DNA from: Biomphalaria glabrata
Taxonomy: Eukaryota > Mollusca > Gastropoda > Planorbidae
NCBI RefSeq assembly: GCF_947242115.1
Contig: NC_074711.1
Span: forward strand, 3,219,001 to 3,283,000
Direction: 5' to 3'
DNA: 64,000 nt
Position 1 is the stretch's first letter. Every line of letters begins with the position of its first letter. Positions 14,101-24,440 of this stretch are shown here, piece by piece. The notes below the pieces were generated by a model. That model searched no databases, was not told the origin of the DNA, and saw nothing but the letters and a program-made list of their open reading frames with translations. The position numbers were made by a program, and so were the translations under genes.

Positions 14101-17100
14101 AAGGTTAACCGTATGATTAGAGATGCAAAAGCTAGTCATATTCGACAAAAAATCGAAAATTCTGATTCTTCAAAGGAGCTATTCAGGATCACCGCTGAAA
14201 TGTTAGGGGGAGCAAATAACGAACGTTTGCCGTCATCTATCCCATTATCTGAACTTCCTGATTCCTTCAATAGATTCTTCATTGGGAAGATTGAGCAGAT
14301 TAGAAATGACATGCCATCCCTCTCATCACAGCTTGACCACTCTCCAATTTTTCAAAATACTCCTTTTTGCGAGTTTCAGCGTGTATCTGAAGATTATGTC
14401 AAAAGTACTATTTTGAAGATGCCAAATAAGTCATGTGACCTTGATCCCATTCCAACCTCCTTGCTCCTTGAATGTTTAGATGAGCTTGTACCTACAATTA
14501 CCAACATTGTGAACTCTTCACTGACTTCAGGCATTGTGCCACAGCAATTTAAGCATGCACTTGTCAGGCCCTTATTAAAGAAATCCAGTCTTGACCCGAA
14601 ATGTCTAAAAAACTATCGCCCGGTTTCAAATCTTCCCTTCCTGTCAAAGCTTCTGGAGCGCATCGTGTTAGTGCAAATTCTTTCTCATCTTGAACAGTAC
14701 TGTCTCTTGGAAGAATTTCAATCTGCATATAGGAAGTGCCGTAGCACAGAGACAGCAGTGGTCAGGGTACTAAACGACTTACTTCACAATTCCGACAAAG
14801 GCCACATATCAATTCTTTCTATGCTGGACTTGTCCGCAGCCTTTGATACGCTAGACCATGAAATTATGATGGCCAGATTCTCTGCAACTTTTGGTTTAGC
14901 AGGAGTCGTCCTAAAGTGGCTTGGATCCTACCTGACGGAACGCACCCAAAGTGTCGTTGTTAGCGGGACGGAATCAACAAGCTTACTTTTGAAGTACGGA
15001 GTACCCCAAGGATCAGTTCTAGGCCCAGTACTGTTCACTATGTACACATATCCACTCAGCGGTGTCATACGGCCAACCGGCATCTTATACCATTTCTTTG
15101 CCGATGACTCACAGTTATACGATTCATCAGTACCCTCAGAGGTGTCCCATCTGGCAGAGAATATCAGTGGTACCGTTGCAAGGGTGAGCGATTGGATGGT
15201 TGAAAATAAACTCAAGATGAACGAAGACAAGACAGAAATAATTAAGATTGGCACTAGGAACAATGTCTCAAAAGTTGAAAGCACAGATTCTCTCTTTATC
15301 ACGAACTGCCATGTTCCTTTTGTCCATGTAGTGCGGAGTTTTCTTCGACTCAACACTATCTTTCGACCCACACATAAATCAGCTCTGCAAAGGTCTTTAT
15401 CTGCAGCTGCGCAGATTAGGCCAGATCCGACCATATTTAACAACGGAGTCAACAAAAACGCTAGCTGTGGCATTCATACTCTCCCGCCTTGACTACTGCA
15501 ACGCCGTGCTAGCAGGTATACCTGATGACAAAATAGCCAAGCTGCAACGTATACAGAACAACGCCGCTCGAATAGTCCTTAAAAAAACTAGACAAGATTC
15601 TGCTACTACGCTCTTGCGCAGGCTCCATTGGCTTCCCGTGAAAGCGAGAATCGATTACAAGGTCGCCACACTTTGTCATCAGTGTATATATAACAATGAG
15701 ATGCCCTTGTACCTTAGCGAACTGATTACTCCATATGTCCCCCAGAGAACCCTGCGCTCAATGGACTCAACGCTTTTAGTAGTGCCACGTTTCTCCCTCA
15801 AAAGCTACGGTCTGCGTGCTTTTTCAGTTCACGGACCAAAGGTTTGGAACTCACTCCCCATTGATCTCAGACAGACAACATGCTATACCACTTTTAAGAA
15901 GAACATTAAGACCTACTTGTTTAAAACTTTTTTAGATTAACTGTTATTTCGGCAGTTGTGTTTATGTTTGTAATGTTGTTACAGCGCCTTGAGCCTACAT
16001 TTTGTTTGTTAACAGCGCTTTATAAATAAAATTATTATTATTATTATTATTATTATTTCCTCCACTTTCGTTTCTATCCTCTGGCTATCTTCACAATTTG
16101 TATTTAAATAGCAAGAGTCAATTTAATTCCTTTACTTGGTAATGATTATATGAATATGAATGTTATTTGCTCTTCTCTGAAGGTGATATTTTCAATGATA
16201 TGCTGACTGCCATGAACCGCTGTCCCTCTGAGGTCATCCGCTGGTGTGTCACTTCCATGGCCGAGAAGCTGAAGTGTGAGGACATGATTATGGCTTTCAA
16301 AGCTAAAGAGCTTCAGCCTGAGATGGACTGTCTGTATGGGGGGAATACAACTTCTTGTATGGAAATGATTTGGAGAGGGGATGCTGACCTGATCAACCTG
16401 GATGCTGGAGATATATACATAGCTGGACGGTCAGTTCTGTTCATTTACTCTAAGTAAATTCAAAAATGTCAATTTAAAATCATTCATGTTACAGAGTAAT
16501 GAGGTTAATTCCCTTTATCACTGACTCTGTGTTTAAAAAAATGTTTAATTTCTATTTTCATCGTCTTCAATAAAACTTTTATATTTTTTTATATCTCCCA
16601 GTCGCTATGGCCTGATCCCTCTTGCAGCAGAAGATTATGGTGATATGACAATGAAGTTTAAAGTTGTTGCTGCCGCTAAGAAAACAGACAAACAGACCAC
16701 ACTGTTCAATATGAAAGGTAGCACTAAATTTGACAGTTTAATATTTTTATGAAGTTTTATTATTGTTACACATACAAAATTGTTGACACACTCAATATTA
16801 TGCAGGTAAAAGATCGTGTCAGCCGGGTATTGGTCGAGGAGATGGCTGGGTGATTCCACTCAATATCTTCATCGAAACTGAACAGTTTCTGCCTAAAGAT
16901 TGTACTATTTTTAGAAACATTGGTAAGTTGGAGGTTGGCTACTTTACATTTTTATAGCTTCTTTTTAAATGAGATAAAAATGTTAAGAATGAACTGATTC
17001 AACTTTTGTATTTAGGTGAGCTCTTTTCTCGGAGCTGTATACCTGGATCTCTGGACACGGAGTACAATCCTGGTGGTCGTCCAATCAACCTGTGTGAAGC

Positions 17101-19445
17101 ATGTGGTGCAAATGGTTATCGAAAATGCCAGCGTAACAGTGAGGAACATTATTATGGTACCAGCGGGGCATTCAGATGTTTGGTAGAAAGTAAGTTCCCT
17201 TTCCTGTTTAATGCTTCTTCAAATAGCTTTGCTATTCTATTAATAATAGCACAATTAATGACTTAAGTTTTTTGAAGCTAGAAGTATTTGAAAGAAAATT
17301 GATTTATAAAGTATCTTATATTTTTTTACTTTTTCTTATTTGTGATACAAAGCAAAATTCTAAATAGTAGATATGTGAATCTTCTATGTAACACTTATTG
17401 ACACTTTGTGTTTGCAAATATATAGGCCTATAGTTTTGTCCTTGAGCTTAACATTTTGTTTAATTAGCTCTTTGTCTTTGAAATAAAAGACACATTGCTT
17501 TTCTGCTAACAGTTTGAGTAATTTAGACACTGTCATTCTATTAATACTTTTTTTTAGTTATTTGTCTAAATTGGTTGGTTGGTTATTCCATATTGTATTT
17601 ATAAATTACTTAACTAAATTATGAGAAATATTTCTCACCAGATGGCGGTGACATTGCTTTTGTTCGCCACCTGACAGTGCGAGACAACACAGATGGCCGC
17701 AATCATGCCATCTGGGCCAGGAATCGAAGGTCTGACGACTATGAACTGTTGTGCAAGGATGGGCGTCGCCTTAATGTGGACAGATTTAAAGAATGCCACT
17801 TAGGGGAAGTTCCAGCTAATGCAATAGTTACATCAGGTTAGTACCCAGCTAGTTGTTTAAGTCTGTACTTACATTATGTTAAAGTCACCTCAAGTTAGCT
17901 TTAGTTTTATAACCTCAATCTTCAAGAAGTTATCTGATTTTTTTTTTTACCCATGACATTTTACAGCTGCCAAAACAGAGGAGCAGAAAGAAATCATCTG
18001 GAATGTTCTGAACTATGGACAACAGTTTTTTTCTTCAGACATGTAAGTAGTTTCCCTTTGAACAGATAATAGAAATAATTACATTATATGTTCTTTTGAT
18101 TCCTTACAGTCAGTGTGGCAGATAATTAAAATTTGCCTAAGGATCTAATGCAGAGCTGGGTTTAGTTAATCATTTTACAATAAAATATTGATATAATAAG
18201 TAAAATTTTTTCATTAAAAAAAAAACAATTGCAAAAACAAATATTTATTATTTTTAAGTTACTTTATTGCAATATATTAATATGCTCACAATTAACACAA
18301 TAAAATGATAACCATTTTCGGTCTAATGGAAGTCACAACCTAAATGTTAGTTTTCATTTCAATGCAGGACTGAAAAGATTAAGACATCTGTCAATCTTGG
18401 TTTACTTTCAAATGCATTTATAGACCCCTTAATAAACATTAAATATTGGTTTTAACAAAATGAGGCATGTGATGACTTAGAAATAAGACATTTCTGTGTA
18501 CAGATGTTCTACTATATACCTATCACCTTTGCTTGACTGTTTTAAATTACTATGCAATGCAGTTTAGGCTAACATGAATACCCTGGTGATAATAAATGAA
18601 ACTTTCATTGGTTGGGTGAAACAAATCTGAACTGAACTGACTTAGTATGAATGCAAAGATTCAGTTTAATAAAAAAAAAAAAAAAAAGTAATTTATGCAA
18701 TAACAAAGAAAACTTAAAACTAAAACCTCACTTAGAATAACAAACTTCCAAAATTCTTCTTGTCTCCCTTTACCCTAAAATCATTGCAAAGCTTTTGAAA
18801 TCTATGTGAAAGCAAGGACACATTCTAAACTGTTGTTTTTTTTGTTTTTGATAATTCACTGTCTCATAAAGGAATTGTTCTATGACATGACCACTAGAGC
18901 AAACAAAAGATTTTTCTAGAAAAGCCCAAATAGCTCATTGGAGGCAATTAAAGAACAAAAGTTTCATTCTTCTTTTGACTAGAATCCCAAAACATTTTCC
19001 AGTTTTTTAATTTAAATCAATAGGTTAAAAAAAAAATAATCCATGTGCTTTGACACTTGTGTTATTTTTTTTTTGTTACATTTCCATGTTATAGTATTTT
19101 TTTAAACATGTTTCTATAATTCTGTAGATTATATAATTCAACTTAGGCTTTTTTTTTTTTTATTTATTTTTTTTTTTTTGTGTTTTCAGCGATGGAGACT
19201 TCCATATGTTTGACTCTGGCATCTGGTACAGTGACCTTATTTTCACTGATGCTGCTGTACGTTTGATGAAAATCTCACCTGATCGTCAAAACTACAAGGA
19301 CTGGCTGGGCGAAACTTTCATCGCTCAGATTGAGAACCTCCATCGGTACACCTGCGTTAATCCAGACAGTGCAGGATTTCTTCGGCCAAGTTTTGTAGTT
19401 AGTCTGTTAGTAGTTTTGGTCTCCATGCTTCTCAAACACTTATAG
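2137..19445 (+). CDS. Melanotransferrin-like bilobal transferrin, probably GPI-anchored
   Basis: Fourteen coding exons join in frame with GT/AG sites: 2137-2200, 4064-4205, 4728-4852, 5244-5345, 5848-6006, 6537-6745, 7672-7999, 16183-16429, 16602-16717, 16806-16922, 17016-17189, 17642-17836, 17967-18042, 19190-19445. The 769-residue product starts with a signal peptide ([19 protein letters not shown]). It then has an N-lobe (about 22-376, opening [14 protein letters not shown]) and a C-lobe (about 377-740, opening [14 protein letters not shown]). The tail ends in a hydrophobic run ([17 protein letters not shown]) with no basic cytoplasmic stretch, as in GPI-anchored melanotransferrin. Cys spacing and the YDGAFRC and [19 protein letters not shown] blocks are typical of the family; human melanotransferrin has 738 residues. 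Transferrins bind Fe(III) with Asp, two Tyr, His and a carbonate anchored by Arg/Thr. Here the N-lobe keeps D87, Y120 and Y225 but has N295 for His and M148 for Arg. The C-lobe keeps D450 and R508 but has F478, T585 and N654. Normal iron binding is therefore doubtful. Intron 7 carries two LINEs. Confidence 0.9.
2768..2944 (-). repeat. tRNA-derived SINE, family A
   Basis: The minus strand reads GGATGGCTGCCTGGTCGTGCG (A box) then GGTTCAAACCC (B box), followed by a shared 3' domain ending in CCGAAACATGTAAAACATTT-like sequence. Further copies lie at 6901, 32058, 46641, 57455, 58741 and 63560. It is in intron 1 of the transferrin-like gene. Confidence 0.75.
3036..3658. mobile_element. Possible hAT-type non-autonomous element
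   Basis: The left end CAGGGCTGGATTTAAA and the reverse complement of the right end, CAGAGTCAGATTTACA, agree at about 12 of 16 positions. The interior is AT-rich with poly-A/T runs and no coding potential. No matching 8-bp flanks were found, so the limits are uncertain. Confidence 0.35.
3732..3975 (+). repeat. tRNA-derived SINE, family B
   Basis: The head GGCTGAGTGGTTAAGCGCTT is a tRNA-like A box and GAGTTCGAATCTC is the B box. The body continues through GTGCTGGCCACATGACACC to ATCGCAAGGTCTGAAA. Relatives lie at 22588, 41455, 50255 and 51391. The element is preceded by a poly-G run at 3720-3735. Confidence 0.75.
5036..5220 (-). mobile_element. Fragment of the RTE-like LINE (RT region)
   Basis: About 185 bases match, with many changes, the stretch at 9649-9830 of the longer RTE-like copy (for example TTGCAGTCTGCCA and ATTTAAGAGATC). 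It lies in intron 3 of the transferrin-like gene, antisense to it. Confidence 0.65.
6901..7052 (+). repeat. tRNA-derived SINE, family A (diverged copy)
   Basis: Begins GATGGCTGCCTGGTCATGTG, with a B-box-like GGGTTTAAACCC, and ends in the family's 3' domain in altered form (CTGAAGGAGCATTCAAAACT). It is more diverged than the other copies. Confidence 0.65.
7340..7605 (-). mobile_element. 3'-terminal fragment of a zinc-finger-ended LINE
   Basis: The minus-strand translation includes [20 protein letters not shown] and [11 protein letters not shown], matching the C-terminal segment of the LINE fragments at 20870, 23822 and 44199 (D-x-W-E-x-x-A-x-D-R). It lies in intron 6, just before exon 7 of the transferrin-like gene. 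Confidence 0.6.
8340..11435 (-). mobile_element. RTE-like non-LTR retrotransposon, degraded
   Basis: On the minus strand an APE endonuclease comes first ([11 protein letters not shown] near 11095-11130, LLMGDFNAK near 10770, GSDHYLVSN near 10500). A BovB/RTE-type reverse transcriptase follows: [53 protein letters not shown] and the catalytic DFADDVALL. The C-terminal arm has [10 protein letters not shown]. The reading is spread over at least five frames (10748-11095, 10489-10740, 9701-10492, 9014-9661, 8507-9013), so the copy is dead, with several frameshifts and stops. The 3' end is at about 8340-8400 (TTAGACTTAGGTCCTC on the plus strand). It sits in intron 7 of the transferrin-like gene, antisense. 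A 70-base piece of the same tail occurs at 45008. Confidence 0.85.
11499..12156 (+). mobile_element. hAT-type element with a remnant of a BED-like transposase start
   Basis: The flanks AAATAGAG (11491-11498) and GAATAGAG (12157-12164) differ by one base, as an aged 8-bp hAT target duplication would. Inside, near 11720-11890, the plus strand reads [15 protein letters not shown] then [15 protein letters not shown]. This resembles the N-terminal zinc-finger region of hAT transposases such as those behind GTF2IRD2/ZBED genes. Only a short part of the transposase remains, with in-frame stops. The terminal repeats are poorly matched. Confidence 0.45.
12300..16060 (+). mobile_element. Nearly full-length L2/CR1-group LINE
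   Basis: An open frame at 12664-15492 (942 codons) holds a basic N-terminal part and a full APE endonuclease: [49 protein letters not shown]. The reverse transcriptase follows: [57 protein letters not shown]. The C-terminal part continues in another frame at 15467-15940 ([15 protein letters not shown] to YLFKTFLD). A frame change near 15300-15370 therefore inactivates this copy. The 3' UTR ends in an ATT microsatellite (16030-16058), typical of L2/CR1-like tails. The 5' limit is a guess; about 300 bases before the frame look like a 5' UTR. It lies in intron 7, sense to the gene, ending 120 bases before exon 8. 3' fragments of the family lie at 47257 and 48205. Confidence 0.85.
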
Positions 19446-19494
19446 CTCAATGAACTTTAGATTCATGTCTCTCTCTTTCTGTTTTTTTTTTTTC

Positions 19495-19500
19495 AATAAA
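19495..19500 (+). promoter_or_regulatory. Poly(A) signal of the transferrin-like gene
   Basis: AATAAA occurs 50 bases after the stop codon. A second AATAAA lies at 20668-20673, which would give a 3' UTR of about 1.2 kb. Which one is used cannot be told from the sequence. Confidence 0.5.
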
Positions 19501-20780
19501 TGTTAAGACACCTGACATTTGGTTTAAGACTCTTTGCAAAACAATCACTAACTTTAAAAAATGTTGAAAATAATATAATAAGATTAACGTTTACCCATAT
19601 TCAGTCCATGCATAATTTTAGTTTTGTCTGGTCTTAAGAAGTTGTTAGTTGTATACAAATTCAATTAATAATTGATTATACTATATTTTTATAAATTTAA
19701 TTTGGAAATGTTTCAAATTATGTTTTGATGTTTCAATTTTTGAAGCAATCGCCATCAAGTTATTTCAATAATGTTTTAAGTGTTTACTGTGAAAAAAAGT
19801 TCCAGGATTTTGCTAGCAGGCTAATAATAAACTCCACATTTCTGTCTGCCTGAAGGTTTGTGTGTTGATAGTATTGTCCAGTAGATTGAATTATTTACAT
19901 CGTAAAGTTACACAAGACAGTTCTTTGCTGCATCCTTTATATAGTAGAAAACAAGATCTTGCTTTCAAACGATATTTGTTTTGGAAAGTAAATAAGTTTA
20001 ATGCTTTTTTATTTTTAAAGAAAGTGCCTATGAAGTCTGATTCCTCACCTAAATATTTAACAATTTTTCTGTTTAATTATCAACTTTCAGTGTTATTATT
20101 CCATCTGTTTGCACATATGTACATATTTCATTTTATAATTTTTTTTTTATTATTATTATATTATAATGAAACAAATGTATTGTATTCTTGTTAACCCCTA
20201 ATGTTTCATTCCTTGGGTATGTTCAAGGGATGATTTTTATGTACAGATATATACACTCGTGAGACTACAGTTTTATGAGCCTTTTAGGCTGGTTTATTTT
20301 TAGACCATCGCAAATGACGTCTGTAATAATGTAACTGTCAAAACATTCCTGTTGAGATCAAAGTAAATGATGAGCGAGTCTTGAGTTCTGCATGGTTGTG
20401 TGGTGTGACAGTGAGCAAAGAGAAAGATGGTATCATTGTGAAGATGTGTGTATGTGTTTGTGTAGATGGTGTTTGGGCCTGGGAAGAGTGTGTTTGTGTG
20501 TTTTTTTATCTATACAATTGAATGAAATCTTTTGTTTCTCATATATTCACTAGTTTCAGTTTTAGAACTTCTTTGTCAAAATACATTCCATATTATTATT
20601 TTTATTAATAACTCTATTTCTGAAATTGTTCAACAATCTATTATTGTGTACATGAATCAAGACTCAAAATAAATATTTTTTTTTCTAAACCCTTTTGTTC
20701 CTGTATTTGTTACTTAGGTCAGTGTATGAAAGAACGATTAGACTACAGACATATATATATATAGGTCTGTGGACTAGAGT
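19501..20780. other. Possible long 3' UTR and AT-rich intergenic DNA
   Basis: This is AT-rich sequence without convincing coding potential. An open frame of 110 codons at 19862-20194 is dominated by F, L, Y, K and I and looks like chance. A second poly(A) signal is at 20668. Confidence 0.45.
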
Positions 20781-20869
20781 TTTGTGGTCTGTCTCCAACC
20801 TAAATACATTTATAGGGAGATAGAAAGAGAAAGACTAAGAATTATATGTTATCGGCCATGTATTTTTTT

Positions 20870-21195
20870 TTTTGGTCGCCCCCACCTCCGTTACATAGAT
20901 GTAATAAAACGGGACCTCAAATCAGTGAACATCAATACTGACCATTGGGAAGACATAGCTCTAGACCGCACCAGACGGAGAGAGACGGTGACCAAGAAAG
21001 CTATGGACAGCGAAAGAACATGGGCCTCAGCCCTGGAAGAAAAACGGACTATGCGAAAAATGGCCAGCTCCTCTACCACCGATGCAAAAGCCTCCTTAAC
21101 CTGCGATATTTGTGGTTCCACAGCCACAAGAGGAAGTGTGCGAGATGAACCACAGTCGTTTTACGACTGAAGGAGGCCAATGATTTTTTTTTTTT
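20870..21195 (+). mobile_element. 3' fragment of a zinc-finger-ended LINE
   Basis: The frame reads YIDVIKRDLKSVNINTDHWE and DIALDRTRRRETV, then a CDICG half of a C2HC-like finger; its HSHKRKCAR half is in another frame. The same C-terminal module appears at 7340 (-), 23822 (+) and 44199 (+). It ends with a poly-T run at 21184-21202. Confidence 0.65.
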
Positions 21196-21619
21196 TTTTT
21201 TTGAGAATTACAAAAGAAAATGTTATGAAAAAACAACTTTCTACCAAAGTTTTAATCGAATTGAAATGCCACAGTACACGCATTACACACACTGTATCCA
21301 ACAGAAGAAGGAGAAGATACATATTTCTCTAAGCCGATGTAGTTAGCATGTAAAAAAACACACACACACACGGATCTATCATGAAACAGGATTATTTTTG
21401 TTTAAACTATGGTTTAGAAGAGAGGAATTTCACATCACATTTACATGTGTAGTACAGAGGCGGGCTGGCGAGAAGGGCGTTCGGCCCGATGTGCAGGTAA
21501 GGCCACGCATAATACGCTAGCAAATTGTTTAAAGATTTTATAATATTCTCTTTAAAAGGAACAATTTGAGCTTCGTGATTTAAAAAACAACAACATCTTA
21601 TAAACTTTAAAGTCTAATA

Positions 21620-21800
21620 CGTATCGTCTTATCTTATATAATACAGACGTTACTTCAAAAAAGAGGATGATTACGTCCTACTCGTCATACATTCAGTCAT
21701 GCACATTAACCAATGACTTAAATTCTGCCAAGTCACTGGTTTTCCTGGCTAGCTCAGGCAGCCCATTCCATGCTCTAATAGCACTAGGGAAGAAGGACTA
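21620..21800 (-). mobile_element. 3' fragment of a CR1/Jockey-like LINE
   Basis: Matches the 3' end of the LINE at 33243-34976 in reverse: the tail CTTATCTTATATAATACAGA, the AACTTAA-type UTR, then the segment coding for LPELARKTSDLAEFKSLV. It is cut short after about 180 bases. Confidence 0.75.
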
Positions 21801-21874
21801 ATCTAAAGCACTGTCGTATACATCCAAATATAGAACCTCTAGTAAACGTCAATTCATTATACACACTAAATGAT

Positions 21875-22065
21875 AAATTATAACTTTTATATAGCGCTAC
21901 TTTGCATGCTCAGAGCGATAGGGCCTATGGTCCTATCTCATTTGTGGACCAGTGGGGTGGGGGAGGTTTTCCGTGCTGCCTTTAGGCGTACTGTAAACAC
22001 AACTCTGCCCGAGTCGGATGTCGAACCTCGAGCCCCCTTCATAGGTAGCCAAGCCAAGTTCAAGG
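21875..22065 (-). repeat. tRNA-derived SINE, family C
   Basis: On the minus strand a B-box-like GAGGTTCGACATCCGACTCG is followed by a body ending in GTAGCGCTATATAAAAGTTA. Copies lie at 26664 and 50905. The orientation is inferred from the tRNA-like head. Confidence 0.6.
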
Positions 22066-22587
22066 CCTTATTAGAAATCAACGTTAGTGTGAATATATTA
22101 TATTCAGATGAATCTATAAAGGGACCAACAACAACGTTCCACGTCCTATAGAGGACATGTCCTGTCCTGTCACATACGAAATCTCATTGGTTTGGTGGAG
22201 TTGTCACATGATCTCGAGTTGGACCCGCAACCCAAGTCCTTCACAAATCACAATTATCTTGAACAGTGTAGAAATGTGTCGAAATGGAAAAGAATCGAAA
22301 AACGAAAGAGCAGAAAATGAATAAGATAAAAAAAAAAACAACTATTGCTGGAATCCAGTGCAAAAAAAAAATGTAGTAAAATTATTAATGATTTCTCAAC
22401 GCTATAAGACGACAAAGATAGAAACTTAAGTCGAAATACAAAGAAACTTTGCTAAAATATGAAACAATCTAGACTGTAATACTCAACGTATCTTCAATTA
22501 CTTTCAAACTAGTGGACAAAATATTCTGTTGTGTGTAGCCAGATCTAAGATGCAAGTTATTTAGAAAGCAGTATATGACCTTGTGAG

Positions 22588-22842
22588 TAAAGCTCCCCTT
22601 TCAAACCTTGCGTTCTATAGGGCAGGTTTATGTTAGGGTCATCTGTTTCTTTTGCCAACGGTTAACGAGCAGGGTGTCATGTGGGCACCGCAACTACCAA
22701 CCACCTTTACTTTCCCCAACTAAAGTGGACTCAGGGGCGCCGTAAAAAAAATCCCGAAACTCAAAATCCCAGTCTCGAGATTCGAACCCAGGACCACAAG
22801 TTCGGAAGCCAAGCGTTTAACCACTCAGCCAACGCTCCCCTA
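22588..22842 (-). repeat. tRNA-derived SINE, family B
   Basis: The reverse strand reads GGCTGAGTGGTTAAACGCTT, then a GGGTTCGAATCTCGAGACTG B box, then the family body through ACATGACACCCTGCTCGTTA. It lies inside the nested hAT composite. Confidence 0.7.
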
Positions 22843-23178
22843 TCACCTTGTGAGATGGGCAGTTAAATAATGGAGGATGAAGAGTTGTATTTGTAAATTG
22901 AAGTTAATATGCCTGAGAAAATGGCGTGGAGTGAAAGTGAATCATAAAAAATGTGTTCGTTGATGGAGGATCTTCCGATGTGCCTTGAATGTGAATGTCG
23001 AGTAGGCCTACATGTAAATGTTTGGTAGCAGAAATTGTTTCCCTTTGAGATTCCTCATTACAAAGTGTTTTACTTTATTCATTTAGCAATAGAGCCTATC
23101 AGATAGTTTCAAAATCATCTAATAAATTATACAGGTAGATACATTATTAAACTTGAAACATTGCTCTTGAGGACAGGT

Positions 23179-23712
23179 ATCTTATCTTATATAATACAGA
23201 CGTTACTTCAAAAAAGAAGATGATTACGCCCTACGCGTCATGCATTTAGTCATGCATATTAACCAATGACTTAAATTCTGCCAAGTCACTGGTTTTCCTG
23301 GCTAGCTCAGGCAACCCATTCCATGCTCTAATAGCACTAGGGAAGAAGGAGTATTTGTACAAATTTGTCCTAGCATATGGGACGAGGAATGTGCCTTTAT
23401 CTTTGTGTCTTTCAGAGTATTTTATTAAATTTTGTTTTTGTATTTGAAGATTATGGTTCAGTGTTTTATGTATAATTGCTGCTTTACTTTTGAGTCTTCT
23501 GTCCTGAAGGCTTTCTAAATTTAGTGATTTTAATAAAGGTGTTACTCTAGTCAAATGTGAATATTCGTTTGTTATGAATCTCACTGCTCTATTTTGTGTC
23601 TGTTCCAGTTTCTTAATGTTTTCTTGAGTTGAGGGGTCCCAAACGGAGGATGCATATTCTATTATTGGCCTAACCAAGGTTAAATTACATTTTAGTTTTA
23701 TATTCTTATTTC
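23179..23712 (-). mobile_element. 3' fragment of a CR1/Jockey-like LINE, well preserved
   Basis: An open minus-strand frame (23246-23677, 143 codons, MVRPIIEYASSVWDPSTQEN onward) is almost identical to the C-terminus of the 33243-34892 copy. The tail has CTTATCTTATATAATACAGA. Near-identity between copies suggests recent activity. It is truncated at its 5' end near 23712. Confidence 0.85.
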
Positions 23713-23821
23713 ATTTATAGAAATTGGATGCCCATCATATGGCATATAATTTGTGGGCCGGATTGTAGGCTATAGAAATGTCCGGGCCGATTTTGACACC
23801 CAGTCCGCCCCCGATGTAGTA

Positions 23822-24440
23822 TAAGTAGTGCAGTAGTTCTCCCGTCACTCCTATATGCATCAGAGTCCTGGACCTTATACTCCCGCCACACCAAAAAGCT
23901 TAACTGCTTCCATTTACGCTGTCTAAGGAGTATCCATAAGGTGCGTTGGTCCGACCACATACCAGACACAAATCTTAAAGCTGTCCAACATGCACAGTAT
24001 CAATGCGACAGTAAAAAGGTCCCAACTTCGATGGGCGGGACATGTAGTCCGCATGCCAGACAATCGCCTTCCCAAGCGACTTCTGTACGGGGAGTTGTGT
24101 GCAGGAAAGCGCTCCCAGGGAGGCCAATACAAGCGCTACAAAGACACTCTCAAGAGCTCCTTCAAGGAATGCGATATCGACATTCACGGCTGGGAAGCAC
24201 TAGCTCTCGATCGCTCCTCATGGTGTGAAGCTGTGAGTCTCGGAGTCTCAGGATTTGAAGCAAGAAAAGTGGCCAGGGTGAAAAAGCGCCGAACCAACAA
24301 AAAGCTGAGAGAAGAAGCAGGCCTATCTGCAACTGACCAAACCCACCCTATGCCACATATTTTAAAGCGAGGATTGGACTTTACAGTCATCTTCGAGTCC
24401 ATAGGAAATGAGAAATGTGCTCATCTTCGATCACGAAGGA
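23822..24440 (+). mobile_element. C-terminal fragment of a zinc-finger-ended LINE
   Basis: Begins ESWTLYSRHTKKLNCFHLRC with a frame change near 23980, then QLRWAGHVVRMPDNRLPKR, KRYKDTLKSSFKECDIDI and WEALALDRSSWCEAV. This is the post-RT arm found in RTE-like elements. It starts directly at the right border of the hAT composite. Its relative at 44199 retains the terminal zinc finger. Confidence 0.75.

Larger units (their letters stand above)
21455..23813. mobile_element. Large hAT-type element filled with later insertions
   Basis: The left end CAGAGGCGGGCTGGCG is matched by the inverted right end, which reads CGGGGGCGGACTGGG on the other strand. Flanks GTGTAGTA (21447-21454) and ATGTAGTA (23814-23821) agree at 7 of 8 bases, as for an old hAT target duplication. 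Between the ends lie two minus-strand LINE 3' fragments (21620, 23179), a family C SINE (21875) and a family B SINE (22588). No transposase coding was recognised, so it may be non-autonomous. Confidence 0.5.

Noticed and set aside
14928-15473. 181-codon minus-strand frame inside the L2/CR1-like LINE
   Set aside because: Shadow of the plus-strand reverse transcriptase frame.
19862-20194. 110-codon frame after the transferrin-like gene
   Set aside because: Composition matches AT-rich non-coding DNA; no domain recognised.
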